From CAYINU01 sp964364855 (lineage in GTDB: Bacteria > Margulisbacteria > Marinamargulisbacteria > CAYINU01): a stretch of DNA of 16,663 nucleotides. The stretch covers positions 1-16,663 of the forward strand of contig CAYINU010000040.1 of NCBI GenBank assembly GCA_964364855.1, given 5' to 3'. Position numbers and translations under genes: made by a program. Below the pieces are notes generated by a model that worked only from the letters and a program-made list of their open reading frames with translations, was not told the DNA's origin and searched no databases. Of this stretch, positions 8,455-13,764 are shown in pieces. Numbering within the stretch: position 1 is the first letter of the stretch; each line of letters begins with the position of its first letter.

Positions 8455-9103
8455 AGGGCTCCTCGCAGGTCTGGTGTTGGCCCTCGCCCTGACCGGCTGT
8501 GCCCGAACGGTCACGACGGACAGAACCACTTTTGACGAATTGGAACTCACCTTGCAAACCCGCGGCACCATCGATGCCTCGCAGGTGCAATTTTTTGTAT
8601 TGGTTTCTGGCACACAAATACCCCAATCTCCGATCGCGGGACGGTATTTCACTGCTCCCGGACAGCCTTATAGCGACGCTGCCCTCACCAGCGAGGGCAC
8701 GACATTGCAGGCCTACTATCAAACCTTTTTTTCGACTTGGGACAATTATGTGGAGATATTCGGCATCAACAATGCGCCCACGCTTTACAACGGACCTTTC
8801 CCCGCCAACACCGCACCGGAGAACCATTTTGACTTTACACCCAATGTCGCATTTTCGCCGATCACCCGTCTCAATCAAAACATCATCCAGATCGTGGTTC
8901 GCCTAGACAGTTTCCCGACCCTGACAACCTCGCTATACTTCACCATTGTGAGTACCAACGCCGCAGGCGACACCGTACTGGATGTGCTGGAAATCCCCGC
9001 CCAGCAAAATGAAAAAGGTGCGGATTACGTGGGGACTCATCCCACCTCATCCGGGATTCCGGCAGCTGCGGATTTTGCGGCATGGAGGATACGGCTATAC
9101 TAA
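8435..9103 (+). CDS. Predicted lipoprotein encoded between lptD and lnt
   Basis: The product is 222 aa from ATG 8435, or three residues longer from TTG 8426, which has the better Shine-Dalgarno spacing. It begins with a lipoprotein signal: KSTGIKG, the hydrophobic LLAGLVLALA, then the lipobox LTGC with C22 as the lipidated residue. The mature part is beta-rich and has no membrane helix. Residue +2 is Ala, which in the E. coli Lol rule would favour outer-membrane sorting. I do not recognise the family. The gene overlaps the end of lptD and its own end overlaps the start of lnt. By position it could be a partner of LptD filling the LptE role, but the sequence does not show an LptE signature. 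Alternatively it is an unrelated envelope lipoprotein. Confidence 0.8.
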   Translation: MKSTGIKGLLAGLVLALALTGCARTVTTDRTTFDELELTLQTRGTIDASQVQFFVLVSGTQIPQSPIAGRYFTAPGQPYSDAALTSEGTTLQAYYQTFFSTWDNYVEIFGINNAPTLYNGPFPANTAPENHFDFTPNVAFSPITRLNQNIIQIVVRLDSFPTLTTSLYFTIVSTNAAGDTVLDVLEIPAQQNEKGADYVGTHPTSSGIPAAADFAAWRIRLY

Positions 9104-10727
9104 CCCTCGTTTCAGCTGCACTATATACCACATTGTTTCCGCCGTTTAATTTTGCCTGGCTCTCCTCCGTGGCCTTGGTCGGGTGGATCCTGGCCCTGCA
9201 TCGCAGTAGTTCCGTAAAAGCAGCAGCCTGGCACGGATGGCTGTTCGGCTTGTCCATTACCCTACTGTTTCATCTGTGGATTTTTGAGTTGCGGGCATGG
9301 GCGCCACTGCCTGCGGTGGTCGGACTATGGGTGGGGCTGGGTCTTTATTCCGCCTTTTTTTATATGGCGGTCGCGGCATGTTATCGATGGTGGTGTCCAG
9401 CCCCGTCATTATGGCGCCCATGGGTATTTGCCGCCCTGTGGACACTGGCGGAATGGCTCCGTCAGCTGGGTCCATTGGGGAATGGCGCTATGGATTTCGG
9501 CTATTCCCAAGTCTCGCTTTTGGTTCCGTTACAGGTGGCCAGCGTGGGCGGGGTGTGGTTGCTCAGTTTCTGGCTGGCCCTGGTCAATGCCGCCGTGGCC
9601 GAAGCCATTCCGATGGCCCACCGAAACCGATACTTGGCANNNNNNNNNNNNNNNNNNNNNNNNNNNNNNNNNNNNNNNNNNNNNNNNNNNNNNNNNNNNN
9701 NNNNNNNNNNNNNNNNNNNNNNNNNNNNNNNNNNNNNNNCAATGCCGCCGTGGCCGAAGCCATTCCGATGGCCCACCGAAACCGATACTTGGCACTGGCG
9801 TTTGGTGCAATTGCCCTCGTTTACGTGATAGGTGCTGTGTTGCTGGCACGACCCTTGCCACCCACCGAAACGCGACGGGTTACCCTCATCCAACCGAACA
9901 TCCCGCAAAGCCTGAAATTTGACCGGGCGCTGTGGCGCAAGACCCGAGAGCAATTGCTGAATCAGACGGCCCTAGCCAACGCCTCCCCTGGCACGCTGGT
10001 CATCTGGCCCGAAACGGTTATTCCGGCTCTGAATCTCACTTACCCCGAATTCATGCTTCCCCTGCAGCAATTGGCTGACCGGAAAGGGATTCCCATCTTG
10101 TGGGGCACACCGGTAGCCGAATCCGCTCGCTATTACAATGCGATGGTGTTGACGACACCCCAACGTGGAACGGCAACCGTCTACCGGAAAGTCCGGTTAA
10201 TGCCCTTTGGCGAATACATTCCCCTACGATCGGTAGCCCGAGCGGTGGGGCTCGGGCATTTTCTGTTTGGTGAGGACTATTCGTCCGGACCGAGATGGCA
10301 TCCGTTTGAGGTGCCCGGTTGGGGCACATTGGGGGGGCTTATCTGCATGGAGTCCCTCTTTCCCGGGCCCAGCCGGCAATTGGCACAACACGGCGCAGAC
10401 GCTCTGGTCACCGTAGCCAATAACGCATGGTTCTTCCAGTCTCCCGCCGCCGCCCAGCATCTGCAGATGACCCGCATGCGGGCCGTCGAAAACCGGCGCA
10501 CCCTTATCCAAGTCGCCAACACCGGCCTGTCCGGGATTGTAGATCCTTTTGGCCGCATCACTCAGGTCACGGATCTGGGCAGCCGGGCCACCGTTCATGC
10601 CCAGATTTCGCTGCATGCGATACGGGCTTGGTATACGCGTCTGGGGGATTGGATTATACTAGCCAGTGGGCTGGTTATCCTCGGATATCTGTGGATAGTT
10701 CGCCGTAATACCACGCCAAAGGATTAG
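9082..10727 (+). CDS. lnt: Apolipoprotein N-acyltransferase, split by an assembly gap
   Basis: Lnt adds the third acyl chain to lipoproteins in the inner membrane. The first 186 codons (9082-9639) hold the N-terminal membrane helices. The frame resumes at 9795 after an artefactual 155-base insertion (100 N plus a 55-bp duplicate). Joined, the gene encodes 496 aa, the usual Lnt length. The nitrilase-type domain carries the expected triad in joined numbering: E259 in IWPETVIP, K318 in VYRKVRLMPFGEYIP, and C370 in GGLICMESLFPG. A last helix lies near the C-terminus (DWIILASGLVILGYLWIV). The gene starts inside the lipoprotein gene (22-bp overlap) with no clear upstream Shine-Dalgarno site, so it probably relies on coupled translation. 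It ends 3 nt before rpe. As deposited, an annotator would call it broken; I think it is intact. Confidence 0.93.
9585..9639 (+). repeat. Left copy of a 55-bp exact direct repeat at the gap edge
   Basis: These 55 bases are identical to 9740-9794 on the other side of the N run. Each copy touches the run. This is the pattern of two contig ends sharing one k-mer-sized overlap, not of a biological repeat. Confidence 0.95.
9640..9739. other. Scaffold gap of exactly 100 N
   Basis: A run of 100 N, a conventional placeholder length, inside lnt. Because the flanks duplicate each other, the true missing length is most likely zero, with a 55-bp overlap. Confidence 0.98.
9740..9794 (+). repeat. Right copy of the 55-bp gap-edge repeat
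   Basis: Identical to 9585-9639. Deleting 9640-9794 joins ...RYLA to LAFGAIALVY in one frame and gives a full-length Lnt. Confidence 0.95.
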
Positions 10728-10730
10728 GTC

Positions 10731-11393
10731 ATGACGGCATCTACATGGGTTGCGGCTTCTATTTTATCGGCAGATTTTTCCCAATTGGGAGCCGAGTGCC
10801 GCCGCGTGCTGCAAGCCGGTGCGGATTGGATTCATTTTGATGTCATGGACAATCACTACGTTCCCAATCTCACCATCGGCCCGGTCGTACTGGAGTCCCT
10901 GCGCAAATCGGGACTGGCGGCCTTTGTGGATGTGCATTTGATGGCCCGTCCGGTGGATAGTCTGGTAACCCCCTTTGCCAAGGCGGGGGCCAACCTCATT
11001 TCCTTTCATCCGGAAGCCACTGACCATATCGATCGCACGTTGCAGCTCATCCATGACCACAAGTGCCAAGCCGGTTTGGTTTTTAATATCGCAACACCGT
11101 TGGATTACTTGGATTATGTGGCAGACAAAGTGGATCTCGTGTTGCTGATGTCGGTCAATCCCGGTTTTGGGGGGCAAAAAATCCTGCCAGCCATTTACCC
11201 CAAACTTCGGGCCACTCGCGAGCGTTTGGATGCCCTAAAATCGAAGGCCCGACTACAGGTAGACGGGGGCGTGACAGTGGACAATATTGTCGATCTGCGG
11301 GCAGCCGGGGCCGACACCTTTGTGATGGGATCGGCGTTGTTTGGCGCAGAGAATCTGCCTGACTATATCCGCCGCATCCGCACTGTGGTGTAG
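10731..11393 (+). CDS. rpe: Ribulose-phosphate 3-epimerase
   Basis: This 220-aa cytosolic TIM-barrel enzyme interconverts ribulose 5-phosphate and xylulose 5-phosphate in the pentose phosphate (or Calvin) pathway. All family motifs are present: ASILSADF (9-16), HFDVMDNHYVPN (35-46), DVHLM (67-71), MSVNPGFGGQ (140-149) and QVDGGV (176-181). The metal ligands H35, D37, H69 and D178 are kept, with D37 and D178 the acid/base pair. The DNHYVPNLTIGP wording is the form I recall from gammaproteobacterial Rpe, whereas many other phyla have DG there. It begins 3 nt after lnt, as the last gene of the + strand run. A promoter-like sequence and a terminator follow. Confidence 0.95.
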   Translation: MTASTWVAASILSADFSQLGAECRRVLQAGADWIHFDVMDNHYVPNLTIGPVVLESLRKSGLAAFVDVHLMARPVDSLVTPFAKAGANLISFHPEATDHIDRTLQLIHDHKCQAGLVFNIATPLDYLDYVADKVDLVLLMSVNPGFGGQKILPAIYPKLRATRERLDALKSKARLQVDGGVTVDNIVDLRAAGADTFVMGSALFGAENLPDYIRRIRTVV

Positions 11394-11400
11394 CTGATAA

Positions 11401-11430
11401 TTGACGCCACCGGCGGTGATTTTGTAGTAT
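11401..11430 (+). promoter_or_regulatory. Sigma-70-like promoter after rpe
   Basis: TTGACG (11401-11406) and TAGTAT (11425-11430) are 18 bp apart. A start near 11437 would be expected. The hexamer CACCGG occurs in the spacer (11408-11413) and again just after the -10 (11434-11439). The spacer copy is also part of a short palindrome (CACC-GGC-GGTG), a possible operator. No protein gene on this strand follows before the terminator. Confidence 0.45.
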
Positions 11431-11436
11431 ATTCAC

Positions 11437-11564
11437 CGGAATAGGCGTCTATTATCAGGAGTTTGAGTGTACACGTCCTGCCTGTTGCGGACTTTTTGAA
11501 ACGCCTTTGGAAAACAGGATTTAATTAGGAAGCCAACAAAAAACCGGCGTTGCCGCCGGTTTTT
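11437..11564 (+). ncRNA. Candidate small structured RNA between promoter and terminator
   Basis: About 128 nt lie between a sigma-70-like promoter and a strong intrinsic terminator, with no gene of normal size. Three complementary pairs are visible: AGGCGT (11443-11448) with ACGCCT (11501-11506), CAGGA (11456-11460) with TCCTG (11476-11480), and CCTGTT (11481-11486) with AACAGG (11513-11518). The first and third cross each other, so they form either a pseudoknot or two alternative folds. I see no match to 6S RNA, SRP RNA, tmRNA or a riboswitch that I know. An AGGAG (11457-11461) followed by GTG (11467) opens a 10-codon frame ending at 11499, so a leader peptide is an alternative. It may also be just the 3' untranslated region of rpe. 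Confidence 0.35.
11539..11564 (+). terminator. Strong rho-independent terminator
   Basis: An 11-bp perfect stem, AAAAACCGGCG (11539-11549) with CGCCGGTTTTT (11554-11564), closes a TTGC loop. The 3' arm ends in a five-T run. It is nearly symmetrical, with A-run and T-run, and could also stop transcription from the opposite strand. It would end both the long upstream operon and any RNA started at 11437. Confidence 0.88.
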
Positions 11565-11603
11565 GATAATCTCCTAACCTACCAAAGCCAAGAGAGTAAT
11601 AGT

Positions 11604-11783
11604 CTATTGTGTTCCGGTAAAATCCGCCTCAGTTTCAGCTAGGATACTTAACCTAGTCCCTTTTAGCTGTTCAATTTCCGACTCATCTGACTCTTTTTGA
11701 TAAATCCGATAACCGTTTTGAAAAACCTGAGACCGCAATATTTTTTTGATTAACTCGTATTTTCCGTTCCGCACCCGAGACAT
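11604..11783 (-). CDS. Possible small hypothetical protein, 59 aa
   Basis: A minus-strand frame with ATG at 11783 (MSRVRNGKYELIKKILRSQV) and TAG at 11604. AAGGAA stands about 6 nt before this ATG, which is why I prefer it to the longer 114-aa reading from 11948 that would run into the regulator gene. The product is charged: a basic amphipathic N-terminal half, then an acidic stretch (KESDESEIEQLKG). It has no cysteine, signal or membrane segment. I recognise no family. The DNA is visibly more A+T-rich than its neighbours, which suggests acquired or weakly selected sequence. It lies divergent to the HTH regulator gene. It could be a chance frame. Confidence 0.35.
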   Translation of the reverse strand: MSRVRNGKYELIKKILRSQVFQNGYRIYQKESDESEIEQLKGTRLSILAETEADFTGTQ

Positions 11784-11916
11784 TCGTATTTCCTTGTGTA
11801 GTTTTCGCCAGGCCAAAAAAAAAATTTCACCTAAAATTTGCCATCTGCAATCTCCGATAACACCCTGGTTTGATTTACGAATTGTGATAAAAAAGCTAAC
11901 ATACAAAGAGGCTACC
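11784..11916. other. A+T-rich divergent intergenic region upstream of the HTH regulator
   Basis: This 133-bp stretch separates the possible minus-strand small gene from the plus-strand regulator. It includes a run of ten A (11815-11824) followed by further A/T tracts, typical of bent DNA. It should hold the regulator promoter, but I could not find a convincing -35/-10 pair with normal spacing. Confidence 0.5.
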
Positions 11917-12450
11917 ATGAACTTGCGAGATTTAGTCAAATTTATCAAGCGCTTTTTCGAATGGTCCGACGAAGAAGTCGGTCATTACTTTGGCATTTCC
12001 AGACCCCAAATTACCAAAATCAACAATGGCTACTGGGAGGGCCTCAGCTGCGCCACCATCAAGCGCATTTCCCAAGTGGCGCGCATCTCCATCGACGAGC
12101 TATTGGACAACCCCTTTTTTCCACCCAGCTATCACATTTCCAATCACGTCTATTCTATCTACATCAAAGCGCCTGAAGATTACCCCGATTTCAGCATTTG
12201 CAAAGGGGATTTTTTGTACATTCGTCCCTTTGTGCATGAGCCGTCCAAATTTAACCAACTGGTTCTGCAGCAACAAAACGGCGGTTATACGGTGATTCGT
12301 TACACCGATCAAATTCATCCCTCCACGGTGCATTTTCATATCGTCGGGTTGACGCGGTATTTGTACGCGCCCATTGCCAATATCGACTATCAAAAACAGC
12401 TCGAATCCTCTCCCAAACCCCCACGCCGGGGTGCCCCCATTAAACTCTGA
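11917..12450 (+). CDS. HTH transcriptional regulator with degenerate LexA/CI-like C-terminal domain
   Basis: The product is 177 aa from ATG 11917, with AAAGAGG 5 nt upstream. Residues about 4-65 fit an XRE/Cro-type helix-turn-helix: DEEVGHYFGISRPQITKINNG, then ATIKRISQVARISIDELL. Residues about 85-155 resemble the S24 (LexA/CI) fold in order: DFSICKGDFLYIRP, then LVLQQQNGGYTVIRYT, then FHIVGLTRYLYAPI. The usual GxSM serine motif is missing, and an arginine stands where the catalytic lysine would be (VIRY). I therefore infer a regulator that cannot cleave itself. The tail after residue 160 is basic and proline-rich (PKPPRRGAPIKL). Its stop overlaps the start of the receiver gene (TGATG), so the two are co-translated. 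Targets are unknown. Confidence 0.75.
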   Translation: MNLRDLVKFIKRFFEWSDEEVGHYFGISRPQITKINNGYWEGLSCATIKRISQVARISIDELLDNPFFPPSYHISNHVYSIYIKAPEDYPDFSICKGDFLYIRPFVHEPSKFNQLVLQQQNGGYTVIRYTDQIHPSTVHFHIVGLTRYLYAPIANIDYQKQLESSPKPPRRGAPIKL

Positions 12451-12824
12451 TGCCACACCGCCGCAAAATCCTGGTCGTCGATGATGAAAAAACAGTGGTG
12501 GAAACCCTCATCATTTTGCTGTCTGATCTGGCCACTGTCCGGGGTGCGTTGACGATTGCCGAGGCCAACACGGCCCTATCGGATGAGGGGCCATTTGACC
12601 TATTGATCTTGGATTTTAATATCGGCAAAGAAAAAGGCATTGCGTTTTACCGACAGCTTAAAAAGAAAACGGACTTGCCCGCCATCCTCATCTCCGCCGT
12701 GCGGGGACATCGCCAAGTCGACGCCGACATTCGCGAAGTCGAGTCCCTGTTTAAAGCCAGCTTCGTCAAGCCGTTTGATGCGATGCAGCTCAGAGAAACG
12801 GTGATAAAGCTTTTGTCCTCCTAA
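12450..12824 (+). CDS. Stand-alone response-regulator receiver domain (CheY-like)
   Basis: A single REC domain of 124 aa with no output domain. The acidic pocket is D11-D12 (ILVVDDE), the phospho-acceptor is D55 (LLILDFN), the switch residue is S82 (AILISA), and the invariant lysine is K107 (FVKPFD). All required residues are present, so it should be phosphorylated by a histidine kinase, none of which is encoded nearby. Co-translation with the HTH regulator suggests that the receiver controls, or is read by, that DNA-binding protein, possibly as a split two-component output. The 3' end overlaps the convergent hicA gene by 4 bp. Motility genes are absent here, so a CheY role is not indicated. 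Confidence 0.9.
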   Translation: MPHRRKILVVDDEKTVVETLIILLSDLATVRGALTIAEANTALSDEGPFDLLILDFNIGKEKGIAFYRQLKKKTDLPAILISAVRGHRQVDADIREVESLFKASFVKPFDAMQLRETVIKLLSS

Positions 12825-13006
12825 AGGATTTTCAGACTTGCGTCCTTTAAGATAGCGTGAAGGGTTCCTTTGGGAATATCTTTGCTATGCATGGGTACAA
12901 CGATGCGAATATGGCCCGGCTTTTTGAAAATGGCATGGCTGCCTTTTTGCCGAGCAAATACAAATCCATTCATTTCGAGCAGCTTGATTAAGACCTTGGG
13001 TTTCAT
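12821..13006 (-). CDS. hicA: HicA-family mRNA interferase toxin
   Basis: The 61-aa basic protein fits HicA (YcfA-like), a small double-stranded-RNA-binding-fold toxin that cleaves mRNA and tmRNA. Family signs are KVLIKLLEMNGFVFARQKGSH near the N-terminus with the catalytic histidine H24 in GSHAIFKK, then IRIVVPMHSKDIPKGTLHAIL. The length is typical. Its ATG overlaps the hicB stop by 1 nt (TAATG on the minus strand), so the toxin is translated after its antitoxin. The 3' end overlaps the receiver gene from the other strand by 4 bp. Confidence 0.92.
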   Translation of the reverse strand: MKPKVLIKLLEMNGFVFARQKGSHAIFKKPGHIRIVVPMHSKDIPKGTLHAILKDASLKIL

Positions 13007-13209
13007 TAATTCAAGGACACTAAATACTGCTTTTTAGCATTCATCGCAGTCTCGTCCAACAGATCCTCAATATAAAGTTCCATGGCCTCTTTGAGGTGTT
13101 CGAGCGCTTCATCGATCGTCTTTCCATGAGTATGGCAACCCGGTAACTGGGGACACCAGGCATGGTACTCTTTTCCATCTTTTTTGATCATGAAAGCCAA
13201 ATTTTTCAT
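13006..13209 (-). CDS. hicB: HicB-family antitoxin, short form
   Basis: The 67-aa product has the partial RNase-H-like fold of HicB: AFMIKKDGKEYHAWCPQLPGCHTHGKTIDEALEHLKEA (spanning residues 5-42), including the typical PxLPGC and G-T-x-x-E-A-L pattern. It neutralises HicA by direct binding. It stops after about residue 67 and lacks the C-terminal helix-turn-helix or ribbon-helix-helix found in longer HicB proteins, so it probably cannot repress the operon by itself. The antitoxin comes first, which is the reverse of the commoner hicA-hicB order. AAGG stands about 7 nt before the ATG. The pair follows the thioesterase gene by 43 bp on the same strand. Confidence 0.9.
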   Translation of the reverse strand: MKNLAFMIKKDGKEYHAWCPQLPGCHTHGKTIDEALEHLKEAMELYIEDLLDETAMNAKKQYLVSLN

Positions 13210-13252
13210 CAGTATGCCTTGTCAAGAATTTTACTCTGGTGCACATCATTCA

Positions 13253-13654
13253 TCAACTTTTGGATTCCTTACTTAAAAATCGACTAAAAAAATCCGGCAG
13301 ATATGGGCGGCCGTTGGGTTTGATGGCAATCACGGTTACCGCTGCCGTGGCAGCAGGCGTTGTCTGACCGGCTTTGGTTAACACCTGATCAAATACCATC
13401 CGCACGCGTCCTTCCAAGCGCGGAACGGTTTGAATAACGAAACGGTCTTCGGTACAAAGGGGGCTGATGTAGCGGACTTGTAAAGCCGAGACCACCAATT
13501 GGTGGCCGTCAGCCGCCAATTTGGGGAAACTTTCGCCTAGGGTGAGTAAAAACTGGTTGCGGGCATGCTCAAAATACTGCAAGTACCGCGAATGGTGCAC
13601 GATACCCAGCGCATCCAACTCATAATCCCGCACGGCCATTTCGATGGAAAACAT
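13253..13654 (-). CDS. Hot-dog fold acyl-CoA/acyl-ACP thioesterase (4HBT, YbgC/FadM-like)
   Basis: The 133-aa protein matches the 4-hydroxybenzoyl-CoA thioesterase group, which hydrolyses acyl-CoA or acyl-ACP thioesters in the cytosol. The N-terminal motif is VRDYELDALGIVHHSRYLQY at residues 8-27, where D14 aligns with the catalytic Asp of YbgC, followed by FEHARNQFL. The VRDYELD wording is close to the FadM / plant ALT-type branch. The start is supported by GGAGG 4 nt upstream (13659-13663 on the complement). It lies between the OTU-like gene and hicBA on the same strand. No Tol-Pal genes are nearby, so a ybgC role is not suggested. The substrate cannot be read from the sequence. Confidence 0.9.
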   Translation of the reverse strand: MFSIEMAVRDYELDALGIVHHSRYLQYFEHARNQFLLTLGESFPKLAADGHQLVVSALQVRYISPLCTEDRFVIQTVPRLEGRVRMVFDQVLTKAGQTTPAATAAVTVIAIKPNGRPYLPDFFSRFLSKESKS

Positions 13655-13677
13655 CCCGCCTCCGATGGGTTTATCCT

Positions 13678-13693
13678 ATACGGGGGTCCGTAT
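13678..13693. repeat. Perfect 6-bp inverted repeat upstream of the thioesterase gene
   Basis: ATACGG (13678-13683) and CCGTAT (13688-13693) flank GGGT. It is placed 24 bp before the minus-strand start codon, where it could be an operator or an RNA hairpin. It may be chance. Confidence 0.35.
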
Positions 13694-13742
13694 CGCCGTC
13701 AAAATGGACGTGGCAGGGGGAGGGCGGCATTAGCTCGAAAAC

Positions 13743-13764
13743 TCCCTCATCCGTCGGAGAGGGA
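13743..13764 (-). terminator. Likely intrinsic terminator overlapping the stop of the OTU-like gene
   Basis: TCCCTC (13743-13748) pairs with GAGGGA (13759-13764), and inside them TCC pairs with GGA around GTC. On the minus strand the hairpin spans the stop codon (13747-13749) and is followed by GTTTTC; on the plus strand it is followed by TTTTGTTT. It would separate the OTU-like gene from the thioesterase transcript. Confidence 0.5.

Noticed and set aside
8441..8878. 145-aa minus-strand frame opposite the lipoprotein gene
   Set aside because: The plus-strand frame has a lipobox, an RBS and tight operon spacing; the antisense frame has none of these.
9084..9099. GGAGG just inside lnt followed 8 nt later by ATA as an alternative start
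   Set aside because: ATA is a very rare start codon, and the ATG at 9082 gives a normal Lnt N-terminus by coupled translation.
9585..9794. Direct repeat pair as a mobile-element target duplication or tandem duplication in lnt
   Set aside because: Both copies abut a 100-N run and merging them restores the gene, so an assembler overlap explains it better.
11437..11564. 6S RNA, SRP RNA, tmRNA or a known riboswitch
   Set aside because: Length and visible segments do not match their conserved cores; for example, no SRP GGAAGG-type apical loop and no tmRNA acceptor ends.
11604..11948. 114-aa reading of the minus-strand small frame
   Set aside because: Its start lies inside the HTH regulator gene and has no Shine-Dalgarno site. 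The internal ATG at 11783 has one, so only the 59-aa form is kept.
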